Below are positions 1 through 5,969 of a DNA stretch of 9,733 nucleotides, piece after piece. The stretch spans positions 1 to 9,733 of the forward strand of contig DASQVO010000256.1 of the NCBI GenBank assembly GCA_035640715.1, read 5' to 3'. Every line of letters begins with the position of its first letter. Position 1 is the stretch's first letter. Made by a program: the position numbers and the translations under genes. Source of the stretch: DASQVO01 sp035640715 (lineage in GTDB: Bacteria; Actinomycetota; Actinomycetes; Streptosporangiales; Streptosporangiaceae). The notes under the pieces were generated by a model. It made no database searches, was not told the origin of the DNA, and worked only from the letters and a program-made list of their open reading frames with translations.

Positions 1-878
1 GCGACGATCAGTCCCGCGTACAGGACCATCCGGACGCCGCGGAGGCAACGACGCAGGAAACCACCGTGCTCGGCCGTGAGCATCGCCAGCGCGACGATGA
101 TCGGGTCCCAGAGGGCGGCGGCGTATTTCGACGCGTCTGCCAGGGCCATCACCAGGGCAGCCACGATGATGAGGGGCTCGCTCCACCGGCCGCTGGCGCG
201 GACGGTCAGCCAGGCTGCCAGCGCCAGCAGGAACAGCGCCATCGCGTCGTAGGTAGCGAATGCCCCGAGGTACTGGCTCGCGGCAAGGCCGGCGAACATC
301 GCGGCGGCGAAGTAGCCGGCCCGCCCGCCGTAGAGGCGACCCGTCATGCCCCACAGCAGACACGTCGCGGCAAGCATGAACGCCAGGCTGAGTATCCGGG
401 CGGCGGCGAGACCGCCGATAGAATCGGCCATCGCGCCAACGGGCGGGTAGACGACCGGGGCGCCGGAAAAGTACGTCGCGAAGTCCGGGATCTGCGTGCC
501 GTCGAGCCAGTGCGCCCACTCCATGTGGCCCGCCCACAGGTACAACGCCTCGTCCTGGAACGCGGTGTTCGCCCAGACCAGCCGTATAGACAAGGCCGCC
601 TGCAGCACCAGCACCAGGTACAGCGGCCACGGCAACCGTGCGCGCAGCCGTTTGATCAGGCTTAGTGGACGCGCTTTCTGAATGGCGGCGACGTTGTGCA
701 GGTAGTTCAGCGCGATCAGTTGTCCGGTGGTCTCCGGACCCGTGTAGTGGAGTTGCGCCGGCTCGAAGTACATCCCGACAGGTTCTGACGGCGGGATTTC
801 TCGTCGAGGCCCCGGCAACCGGTCCTCAGGAGTAGGCCATCGGTCCTCAGGAGTAGGCCATACTTCCGTCCTGGTCAT
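1..878 (-). CDS. GT39-type membrane glycosyltransferase, C-terminus beyond window
   Basis: The minus strand is open from an ATG at 878 to the window edge (292 codons, no stop), so the gene is 3'-truncated here. A cytosolic N-terminus of about 82 residues is followed by a first membrane segment (about 84-103) and then the motif FQDEALYLW (107-115), with the Asp-Glu pair at 109-110. A polytopic hydrophobic region follows. An acidic pair just after the first membrane helix is typical of GT39/ArnT-like enzymes, which transfer sugars from polyprenyl-phosphate carriers on the outer face of the membrane; donor and acceptor are unknown. The start is supported by GGAGG at 885-889, 6 nt upstream. Its ATG overlaps, as ATGA, the last stop of the broken UDP-glucose dehydrogenase gene, which suggests a former glycan operon. 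The N-terminal tail carries a duplicated 7-residue unit. The class is fairly sure, the substrate is not. Confidence 0.8.
   Translation of the reverse strand, partial: MTRTEVWPTPEDRWPTPEDRLPGPRREIPPSEPVGMYFEPAQLHYTGPETTGQLIALNYLHNVAAIQKARPLSLIKRLRARLPWPLYLVLVLQAALSIRLVWANTAFQDEALYLWAGHMEWAHWLDGTQIPDFATYFSGAPVVYPPVGAMADSIGGLAAARILSLAFMLAATCLLWGMTGRLYGGRAGYFAAAMFAGLAASQYLGAFATYDAMALFLLALAAWLTVRASGRWSEPLIIVAALVMALADASKYAAALWDPIIVALAMLTAEHGGFLRRCLRGVRMVLYAGLIV
820..861 (-). repeat. Perfect 21-bp tandem duplication in the glycosyltransferase N-terminus
   Basis: Bases 820-840 and 841-861 are identical and adjacent. Being a multiple of three, the duplication keeps the frame and encodes WPTPEDR twice in the cytosolic tail before the first membrane helix. 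Absence of any mismatch suggests a recent slippage event or a length-variable site. Confidence 0.9.
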
Positions 879-1288
879 CGGCCACCTCCGGCGAGGTGTT
901 CGACGCCTGTGATTGAGCCCCGAGTAACAACTCTGGTGATATTGCCACTCGCCATCAGGTCGTAGACGGTCACTTCGGCACCGAGCGTCCGCAACTGGTT
1001 GGCCACCTGCAGGGCAGCCGAGTCGCGCGCGTCATCGGTGCCTGGCTTAAACGCCGCACCCCACACTGCTACTCATTTTCCGATAATTGGGGAATTCCCG
1101 CGCCCGGCCTCGATGTTCTCCGCGAGCATCTTGTCCAGGCCAGGCTCATGGAACCACCCCTTACCTGAATTCAGCAGTCTTACCTTCTCCTCATCAATAT
1201 CTACACCAAAGACTTCATGGCCGATCGACGCCATACAGGCAGCATGCGTGGCACCCAGATGCCCGCACCCAATCCCTGTCATTCTCAT
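875..1288 (-). pseudogene. UDP-glucose 6-dehydrogenase remnant (central and C-terminal parts lost)
   Basis: An ATG at 1288, with AAGGGAG at 1296-1302 seven bases upstream, opens a 71-codon piece that is clearly the N-terminus of a UDP-glucose/GDP-mannose dehydrogenase. It has the Rossmann loop GCGHLG (7-12), the strand ending FGVDIDEEKV and the family segment FHEPGLDKML. After EAGR (about 1100) the sequence jumps to IIGK, a TGA stop (1073-1075), then in the same frame VAVWGAAFKPGTDDARDS, the start of the family's C-terminal UDP-binding domain. In relatives 'GKR' precedes this strand, so the TGA probably replaced an Arg codon (CGA). The catalytic-Cys domain, some 240-odd residues, is absent. 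Family similarity ends after about 35 further residues, and the frame stops at 875, overlapping the next gene's ATG. The enzyme would have made UDP-glucuronate or a similar uronic acid; this copy cannot. Confidence 0.88.
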
Positions 1289-1396
1289 CTACCCGCTCCC
1301 TTCACAGCGCCGGAAAAGTGACATCGAATACCGCTGAGATCTGGCAGTCGTGGACGTCACGCAAAGGAGATCCGGCGTAAACGTCGGGAACATACA

Positions 1397-1645
1397 TTGC
1401 ACGGCGAGGCCTACATGCTCACCGGAGAAACCCCAGTCGCAGTTGACACGCTCCTACAGTTCGCAGCTTCTGCTCGCCGAATTCTTCCGGACTACGATGT
1501 CAAGATGCCGCTGATGCGTCCGCCTCGACGTTGCAGCATTGAGAGCGCCTACAGAAATTTTCGGCATCTGGAGTATAGACTAGATGATCATGAACTTGCT
1601 AGACATAGGGGATATTCTCATCTATATCCCAGATTTCGTAACTAA
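1397..1645 (+). CDS. Doubtful 82-residue frame, possibly a gene fragment
   Basis: This frame begins at TTG 1397, with an in-frame ATG at 1415, and ends in TAA at 1643-1645. The first half (LTGETPVAVDTLLQF...) has fairly normal high-GC codon use; the second half becomes AT-rich and Arg-rich, with several AGA/AGG codons, and looks less protein-like. The frame is also open upstream to a TGA at 1319. The only good Shine-Dalgarno-like string nearby (AAAGGAGA, 1363-1370) has no ATG, GTG or TTG at proper spacing. I do not recognise a family. It may be the eroded piece of a longer gene or chance. Function unknown. Confidence 0.2.
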   Translation: MHGEAYMLTGETPVAVDTLLQFAASARRILPDYDVKMPLMRPPRRCSIESAYRNFRHLEYRLDDHELARHRGYSHLYPRFRN

Positions 1646-1762
1646 CCGTAGATTCGGTGACACGAAACGCGTCCGGGGCGAACCCGTCGATAGCGCAGTC
1701 AGCGCCGCGTTCAGGTAGACGGTCAGGGCCGCGTCCGCCCGTGCCACCCAGCGGCGCTTTTC
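1599..1762 (-). pseudogene. Possible gene debris downstream of the zinc-ribbon gene
   Basis: Two overlapping minus-strand frames run on past the stop at 1761 without a start codon that makes sense. The frame through 1762 reads KRRWVARADAALTVYLNAA over about 1700-1759, with mostly G/C third positions as expected of real coding DNA here; it ends at TAG 1622-1624. The frame continuing from the zinc-ribbon stop contains SYEIWDID near 1616-1642 and ends at TAG 1599-1601. 'YEIWD' is familiar to me from the start of small actinobacterial proteins of unknown function. Either could be a remnant or chance. Confidence 0.2.
1609..1630. repeat. Short inverted repeat (7-bp stem, 8-nt loop)
   Basis: GGGATAT at 1609-1615 pairs perfectly with ATATCCC at 1624-1630 across the loop TCTCATCT. 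No T-run follows on either strand, so it is not a typical intrinsic terminator. It lies in the most AT-rich part of the window; a role is not evident. Confidence 0.5.
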
Positions 1763-2426
1763 AGAGTGTCTGGTGGGTGCGGTCAGCCGTGGCTGAGGTT
1801 GCCTTCGCGGAAGCCTGTCTGAGGAATGCCGCGGCCCGGCCGAAGGTCTCGCCGATGGTGTGGCCGACCAGCTGGGTTTCGTATGCCTGGTACCGTGTCA
1901 TCTCCCACTGCTGCCCGCGTGGCGGAAGCGAGGCGAGGGCTGGTTCGGGCAGTGATTTCCATGTCCAGGCTGTGATGCGGCCGGCATCAGAGCTGGAACG
2001 GTTTTCCCCTGGCTGGATGAAGTCAGCCGGAGCTACGTGAATGCCCATCCAGTTCCGTACGAACCGGAGCCCAGCGAAGGTTCCCTCGGTCAGCGGGCGC
2101 TCTGCGGGCGCCCCGGCGTTCAGGACACTTTCGTATGCCTCGAGGTGGTAGCGCACGAGGGTAGCGTCGACGATGGTGACCCACCACACCGCTTCGCTGA
2201 TCACCGCGTATGCTTGCGTCGGCTCCCATGCCCCGGCCTTGGCCAGCCGTTCTGTTGTCTCACACATCGCGGTGATGGACCAGTCAAGCGCGCTTGCCCT
2301 GACCCACTGGTCGTCGGCGTGCTCGCGATTCCATGCGACCCGGCAGGCGGCAGAGCAGAACCGGGCGTGCTCGCGGCGCGGTGTGAACAATGTGCCGCAC
2401 TGCTCGCAGGCCCGGATGTCAGCCAT
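1761..2426 (-). CDS. Zinc-ribbon protein of unknown function
   Basis: This 221-residue protein opens with a four-Cys knuckle, C7-x2-C10-x13-C24-x3-C28 (CEQCGTLF ... RFCSAACR), which should bind one zinc ion and is similar in style to the 'RFCS..C' end of small actinobacterial zinc fingers such as the CGNR type. The rest (about 40-200) is mostly helical and Trp-rich, with EAVWWVTIVDATL and FVRNWMGIHV as the most distinctive stretches; there are no membrane segments or signal peptide. The ATG at 2426 is fixed by an in-frame TAG four codons upstream (2438-2436), and no good ribosome-binding site precedes it, so leaderless translation is possible. The protein may bind nucleic acid or be a regulator, but only the zinc site supports that. 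The gene is separated by 105 bp from the nitrobindin-like gene and is probably transcribed alone or at the end of that unit. Confidence 0.8.
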   Translation of the reverse strand: MADIRACEQCGTLFTPRREHARFCSAACRVAWNREHADDQWVRASALDWSITAMCETTERLAKAGAWEPTQAYAVISEAVWWVTIVDATLVRYHLEAYESVLNAGAPAERPLTEGTFAGLRFVRNWMGIHVAPADFIQPGENRSSSDAGRITAWTWKSLPEPALASLPPRGQQWEMTRYQAYETQLVGHTIGETFGRAAAFLRQASAKATSATADRTHQTL

Positions 2427-2531
2427 CTGCCCATGCTATGCGTAGTGTGCGCAGGTAATGCGCCGCGTGACGCCGCTGCAGGGGCCGGGCATGCGGCGGC
2501 ACCTGTGAGCTGGCAGGTTGTGCCGGCGGGC

Positions 2532-3050
2532 TCAGGTCACGCGCTTGAGCTGGGCGGAGACGTGCGGCTGCAGTGGCTGGCCGACGGCCGCCATGTCGTA
2601 TGCGTATCCGAGGTCGTCACCGATCAGCCCGTACAGCCGGCGCCCTGCGGTAACCTCTTTCGCCGAGGCGGTGCGGGTCACGACGTCGGTGGCCAGGTCA
2701 ACGCGGTTGGCTGAGATCTCGCCCAGATAGATCTCCGTGATGCCGGTCGGGTGGGCCAGCAGCACCTCAACCTTGTTGTCCGGCTGGGGACGCCAGAATC
2801 CTGCTTCGGTCGCGAGGGGCTGGCCGATTCTTCCCTCGGCGTCCAGCCGCCACGTACGGCTCGTGTAGATCAGGAACGGCTTCCCGTTGTGGCTGAATGA
2901 GATCTCCTGGCCGAACTGGAAGCTCTCGATCGTCGGGTAGCCTCCGACGCCCGCCCCTTCCCACCTGCCGAGGAGGAACGTGAGCGGCGCGAGGCCGGGA
3001 TGCGGCTCGATCCCTGGGTCTCCGGTGACAGCGCCGAGGTGTTCATTCAT
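2532..3050 (-). CDS. Nitrobindin-like FABP-family heme protein (putative peroxynitrite isomerase)
   Basis: The 172-residue product matches the actinobacterial FABP-fold/nitrobindin family (formerly DUF1794), about the usual length of 160-170. Family marks are LGRWEGAG at 27-34 (the GxWxGxG signature), FGQEISFSHNGKP in the first barrel strands, ATEAGFWRPQP, LLAHPTGITEIY, and the near-invariant end AYDMAAVGQPLQPH. His163 in that end is the likely axial heme ligand by analogy with nitrobindins. Family members are ten-stranded beta barrels that bind ferric heme b and are reported to convert peroxynitrite to nitrate; that role is inferred here. I chose ATG 3050: it starts near the usual family position, whereas TTG 3104 would add an atypical 18-residue tail. 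The gene lies 57 bp after a small membrane protein and near a divergent DsrE-like gene, so a redox or nitrosative-stress setting is plausible. Confidence 0.88.
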   Translation of the reverse strand: MNEHLGAVTGDPGIEPHPGLAPLTFLLGRWEGAGVGGYPTIESFQFGQEISFSHNGKPFLIYTSRTWRLDAEGRIGQPLATEAGFWRPQPDNKVEVLLAHPTGITEIYLGEISANRVDLATDVVTRTASAKEVTAGRRLYGLIGDDLGYAYDMAAVGQPLQPHVSAQLKRVT

Positions 3051-3107
3051 GCCGGCCAGAGTAGACCGGCCGCTGGCGCACGCCCCCGGCCGGCTGGCGG
3101 TCAACGG

Positions 3108-3413
3108 TCAGCGTCCAGGCCGGCGCGGCTTGCCGAGCACATACAGCCGGGCATCCGGCAGGTCGGCTACCCCGCCGGGGCCCTCGGGCCCGGCGGGCCC
3201 CCCGGGGCCTTCCGCCTCCTCAGGCACGCCGGGGCCCTCGCGCCCCTGCGCCGATTGCGGCTCATCGGGCGCTCGCGGCTCATCGGGCGCTTCTGCTCTT
3301 CCCGGCCCGGTGCGGTAGAGCCACATGGCCGCGTAGCCGCCTGCCCCGGCGATCCCGGCGAACGCGGCCATCACGACCGCCGCGCTCAGCATGCCGTGCA
3401 TAGACCGCAGCAT
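3108..3413 (-). CDS. Small single-pass membrane protein with Gly/Pro-rich tail
   Basis: This 101-residue protein has one hydrophobic segment (about 8-31, Ala/Gly-rich, ending AAMWLY) preceded by a short basic N-terminus. It is therefore either a membrane anchor with the rest outside or an uncleaved signal. The tail (36-100) is low-complexity: a doubled PDEPRAPDEP unit, then collagen-like GPGGPAGPEGPGG, ending in LYVLGKPRRPGR. I do not recognise a family and no catalytic motif is visible. The start is uncertain: ATG 3413 gives the longest form, while ATG 3401 has TATGCT (TANNNT-like) 7 nt upstream and could be leaderless. It reads in the direction of the nitrobindin-like gene with a 57-bp gap and faces away from the DsrE-like gene across 65 bp. 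Low complexity can create false reading frames, but the helix followed by a hydrophilic tail supports a real gene. Confidence 0.6.
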   Translation of the reverse strand: MLRSMHGMLSAAVVMAAFAGIAGAGGYAAMWLYRTGPGRAEAPDEPRAPDEPQSAQGREGPGVPEEAEGPGGPAGPEGPGGVADLPDARLYVLGKPRRPGR

Positions 3414-3466
3414 ATGGTCCGCGGGGCTTTACGGCCGGGCGCCGCGCCGTGCGGCGGCAGCGGCGT

Positions 3467-3472
3467 TAGAGT
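3467..3472 (+). promoter_or_regulatory. Probable -10 element for leaderless dsrE-like mRNA
   Basis: TAGAGT fits the actinobacterial TANNNT -10 pattern and ends 6 nt before the GTG start at 3479, so transcription would begin at or next to the start codon. No separate Shine-Dalgarno is seen at proper spacing. No good -35 is visible, which is common for leaderless actinobacterial promoters. Confidence 0.45.
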
Positions 3473-3478
3473 GCAGGG

Positions 3479-3844
3479 GTGGCAACACGATCTCTCGTCG
3501 TCAAGGTCACTGCGGGCAAAGACGACCCGGAACGCTGTAACCAGGCGTTCACCGTCGCCGCTACGGCGGTGGCAAGCGGAGTACAGGTGTCGCTCTGGCT
3601 CACCGGCGAATCGGCCTGGTTCGCGCTTCCCGGCCGGGCCGAGGACTTCAGCCTGCCGCATGCCGCTCCCCTGGCCGACCTGCTGGCAGGCGTGCTCGCG
3701 GCCGGTTCGGTGACGGTGTGCACACAGTGCGCGGCGCGCAGAGACATCCGCGCCGGGGATCTCATCGAGGGGATCCGGATCGCCGGCGCCCCGACGTTCG
3801 TCGCGGAAGTAACCGCCGACGGCGCCCAGGCGCTCGTCTACTGA
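3479..3844 (+). CDS. DsrE-family protein
   Basis: A 121-residue soluble protein with the DsrE/DsrF-like layout: first strand RSLVVKVTAGKDD, a helix (NQAFTVAATAVASG), a second strand VQVSLWLTGESAW, helices around LADLLAGVLA, then the Cys pair C81-x2-C84 in VTVCTQCAARRDI and a last strand PTFVAEV. DsrE-like proteins carry sulfur as a persulfide on a conserved Cys or act in related thiol chemistry; small actinobacterial members like this one have no proven substrate. C81 or C84 is the likely reactive residue. The start is GTG 3479, supported by the TANNNT element just upstream. It is the only well-supported plus-strand gene in the window, divergent from the small membrane protein and convergent with gatD, their stops 5 bp apart. 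With the nitrobindin-like gene it may form a redox-related neighbourhood, which is inference. Confidence 0.82.
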   Translation: MATRSLVVKVTAGKDDPERCNQAFTVAATAVASGVQVSLWLTGESAWFALPGRAEDFSLPHAAPLADLLAGVLAAGSVTVCTQCAARRDIRAGDLIEGIRIAGAPTFVAEVTADGAQALVY

Positions 3845-3849
3845 CTGGG

Positions 3850-4593
3850 TCAGGAGGCGACGGCGGCGAAGCGCTCTTCGCGGAGCGTAAGCGCGAACTG
3901 CTCCTGGTGCGGGGCCAGCGGCCGGAGCGGGCCCGCCACCCAGCCAAGCAGCAGGTCGGCGAGGCCCGGGTTCCGTACGAGGGCCGGGCCGTGCAGGTAG
4001 GTGCCGAGCACGCGGCCCGCGTGCGCGCCCTCGGTGCCGTCGCCGTTCCCGATCCCGATGGAGACGTCCGCCAGGGGCACCGCATCTGGTCCCAGCCAGG
4101 TGACGCCCTGGTGATTCTCGAAGCCGGTCAGCGTCGGTACGCGGAGCACCGGGTCGACCTCTGCGACGATTTCCCCCACCGCGCGGCGCTCCCCCCGCCC
4201 GCTGCGTATGTCCAGGATGTCCAGCCCGGCCGTGGGCTCGCCGTCCGCGCCGCCGAACTCAGTTCCGATCAGCTGGTAGCCGGCGCACACCGCGAACACC
4301 ACCGCGCCGCGGCTCGCAGCCTGTGCCAGGCCACCGTCGCCGCGGAGCCGCCGCGCCGCGAGCACCTGCGGAAGGTCTTCGCCGCCGCCGAGCAGGTAGA
4401 TGTCACCTTCCCTGGGCACCGGCTCATCCGAATTGACGAAGACAGACTCGACGGCCATGCCGCGCAGCCGCGCGCGCCGCTCGAGCACGATCAGGTTTCC
4501 CCGGTCCCCGTAGGTGCTCAGCAGGTCGGGGTAGACCCACACCAGGCGCAGGCCGCTCGGTCCCCGCCGTTGCCGGTCCTGTCGTACGCCCAT
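3850..4593 (-). CDS. gatD: Lipid II isoglutaminyl synthase, glutaminase subunit GatD
   Basis: The 247-residue product is a class I glutamine amidotransferase of the CobB/CobQ type. The opening VWVYPDLLSTYGDRGN is characteristic of GatD. The nucleophile is Cys103 in FAVCAGYQL and the catalytic His is His201 in GTYLHGPAL. FENHQG and GIGNGDGTEGA are further family segments. GatD frees ammonia from glutamine and passes it to MurT, which amidates the alpha-carboxyl of D-Glu in lipid II to D-isoglutamine at the cytoplasmic side of the membrane. I place the start at ATG 4593 because AAGGGAG (4599-4605) sits 5 nt upstream; the GTG at 4599 would lie inside that site. It follows murT by 46 bp on the same strand, the usual order. 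Length and motifs are complete. Confidence 0.95.
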   Translation of the reverse strand: MGVRQDRQRRGPSGLRLVWVYPDLLSTYGDRGNLIVLERRARLRGMAVESVFVNSDEPVPREGDIYLLGGGEDLPQVLAARRLRGDGGLAQAASRGAVVFAVCAGYQLIGTEFGGADGEPTAGLDILDIRSGRGERRAVGEIVAEVDPVLRVPTLTGFENHQGVTWLGPDAVPLADVSIGIGNGDGTEGAHAGRVLGTYLHGPALVRNPGLADLLLGWVAGPLRPLAPHQEQFALTLREERFAAVAS

Positions 4594-4639
4594 CGTCACT
4601 CCCTTCCGGGTACCACCGTGCCGCGGGTCCAGCGGCTCA

Positions 4640-5878
4640 TCACTCCGCGCGGCCCAGCGCCGCGCGGATCTGCTGGAACGCGGTGTAGTTGCCGATCACA
4701 TCAAGGCTGCCGCGCCGCACCCGGTCCACCGCCTCATCGATACCGCTGACGACCCGGAAGGTGACATCATCGGCCTCCAGCCGGACGGCGAGGTCGGTCC
4801 TGCGCTCGCCGCCGACGAAGACCGGCCGGCCGTGCAGCACCCGGTAGTCCACGTCCCACAGCCACGAGGTGTCCCGCCCGTCCGGCACCTGGGCGTTGAC
4901 GGCGAGCATCACGGGCACGGGCAGCGGCTGCAGCACGTCAAGCGCCTCCAGCCAGCCAGCAGGGTTCTTGGCGAGCAGCAGCCGGACCGCGACCCCGCGC
5001 CGCTCCACTGTCGTGTACCTCCCTGCCACGGAGGTGACATCGCGAAGCTCGCGCAGGGCATGCGCGACGTCAATGCCGAAGACCTCGGCCACGGCCAGCG
5101 CCACCACCGCGTTGGACTGGTTCGCCCGCCCGGGCAGCGCCAGGTCCAGCGGCCGCACCCGCCCGGCCGGGTCAATGACGTCATCGCCGGACAGCGCCCA
5201 CCGCACCGGCGGGCGGCCGAACGAGCATTCGCCGCATTTCCAGTCGTCGCCGGCCCTGCGCAGGTGCGAGCCGCATTCCGGGCAGCACCAGGAGTCCTCG
5301 TGCCAGCGCTGGCCGGCCGCCACCCAGGTGACGTGTGGCGCCCGGCTTGCAGCCCAGGCGATCAGCGGGTCGTCGGCATTGGCCACGACCTGGCAACCGG
5401 GTGCGGCGGCGAGGGCGTCCCGCCAGCGCCGCGCGAGCAGCCAGATCTCCGCGGCCCGGTCCATCTGGTCCCTGCTGAGGTTCAGCAGCACGACCACGCG
5501 CGCGTGGGTGGCCTTCAGCACGGACGGTATGTACTTCTCATCACATTCGAGCACCGCGATGGTCGCGTCGGGCGCCTGGCCGAGCGCCGAGGCCATGCCG
5601 GCCTCCATGTTGGCGCCGAACGCGTTGGAGGCGATCGTCTCACCGAGCGGGGCCAGCGCTGCGGTCACCAAGCGCGTCGTTGTCGTCTTGCCGTTGGTGC
5701 CCGTCACGAGCACGATCTGCCGGTCCTGCGCGAGCAGGGCAAGCAGATCGGGCTCGAGGCGCAGCCCGATGACACCGCCGATGACGGAGCCGTCACCCCG
5801 GCCCGCGAGCCGGGAAACCCTGCTCGCCGCCCCGCCGACGGTCGTGGCCAGCTTGGCCCGCAAGGGAAGCTTGTTCAT
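4640..5878 (-). CDS. murT: Lipid II isoglutaminyl synthase, Mur-ligase subunit MurT
   Basis: The 412-residue product has the full MurT layout: Mur-ligase ATP-binding domain with P-loop TGTNGKTTTT (59-68), the segment NAFGANMEAG, and ECDEKYIP (111-118). An inserted zinc ribbon typical of MurT follows, with Cys199-x2-Cys202 and Cys215-x2-Cys218. The C-terminal DUF1727 domain starts near 300 and includes LLAKNPAGW and the DTSWLWD motif (336-342), whose last Asp is a candidate for the residue that completes the catalytic triad with GatD. MurT phosphorylates D-Glu of lipid II and amidates it with ammonia from GatD. Start ATG 5878 gives the family-like opening MNKLPLRAKLATTVGG; GTG 5899 is possible but lacks a ribosome-binding site. 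A TANNNT hexamer (TAACAT, 5887-5892) lies 8 nt before this ATG, hinting at a very short or absent leader. The gene is 91 bp from the upstream pair, so probably its own transcript with gatD. Confidence 0.95.
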   Translation of the reverse strand: MNKLPLRAKLATTVGGAASRVSRLAGRGDGSVIGGVIGLRLEPDLLALLAQDRQIVLVTGTNGKTTTTRLVTAALAPLGETIASNAFGANMEAGMASALGQAPDATIAVLECDEKYIPSVLKATHARVVVLLNLSRDQMDRAAEIWLLARRWRDALAAAPGCQVVANADDPLIAWAASRAPHVTWVAAGQRWHEDSWCCPECGSHLRRAGDDWKCGECSFGRPPVRWALSGDDVIDPAGRVRPLDLALPGRANQSNAVVALAVAEVFGIDVAHALRELRDVTSVAGRYTTVERRGVAVRLLLAKNPAGWLEALDVLQPLPVPVMLAVNAQVPDGRDTSWLWDVDYRVLHGRPVFVGGERRTDLAVRLEADDVTFRVVSGIDEAVDRVRRGSLDVIGNYTAFQQIRAALGRAE

Positions 5879-5886
5879 CCCGGCCG

Positions 5887-5909
5887 ATGTTATCGCCACC
5901 TGGGCAGGT
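5887..5909 (-). promoter_or_regulatory. Possible murT promoter with embedded 12-bp palindrome
   Basis: On the minus strand TAACAT (5887-5892) fits the TANNNT -10 pattern and ends 8 nt before the chosen murT start. Just upstream, ACCTGCCCAGGT (5898-5909) is an inverted repeat with 5-bp arms and a 2-bp centre, placed where a -10/-35 spacer would be, so it could be an operator. No convincing -35 is present. Both sites are short and could be chance. Confidence 0.3.
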
Positions 5910-5969
5910 AATCAGCCACATCTGCTCACGCACGCCCGTCATCGCACGCGCTGATGAACCGGCGCGCGC

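Larger units (their letters stand above)
1289..1760. other. Lower-GC gap without a convincing intact gene
   Basis: These 472 bases separate the dehydrogenase remnant from the zinc-ribbon gene. Base composition drops visibly, most strongly at 1550-1650, where codons such as AGA, TAT and CTA appear that are rare elsewhere in the window. I find no tRNA, no insertion-sequence ends and no clear promoter. What it does hold is a doubtful plus-strand reading frame at 1397-1645, a hairpin at 1609-1630 and possible minus-strand coding debris at 1599-1762. The simplest reading is decayed or imported DNA linked to the broken glycan locus. Confidence 0.6.

Noticed and set aside
66..665. 199-codon plus-strand frame at the left end
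   Set aside because: It lies opposite the glycosyltransferase and encodes low-complexity Arg/Gln/Gly-rich sequence. The minus strand is open throughout with a proper membrane-protein pattern.
1363..1370. AAAGGAGA as the ribosome-binding site of a real plus-strand gene
   Set aside because: No ATG, GTG or TTG lies 5-12 nt downstream; the nearest TTG in the open frame is 26 nt away.
3051..3104. TTG 3104 as the nitrobindin-like start
   Set aside because: It adds an atypical 18-residue tail; family proteins begin shortly before the HPGLAPLTFLLG segment, as with ATG 3050.
3160..3240. GC-rich inverted repeats as a terminator
   Set aside because: They arise from the Gly/Pro codon repeats of the small membrane protein and have no T-run on either strand.
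3718..4749. 343-codon plus-strand frame across the end of dsrE and all of gatD
   Set aside because: It conflicts with two well-supported genes and has Arg/Ala/Pro-rich composition typical of an antisense frame in high-GC DNA.
4832..5954. Two long plus-strand reading frames opposite murT
   Set aside because: They are mirror frames of murT, whose P-loop, zinc ribbon and DUF1727 are complete. Their translations are Arg/Pro/Ser-rich with no motif.
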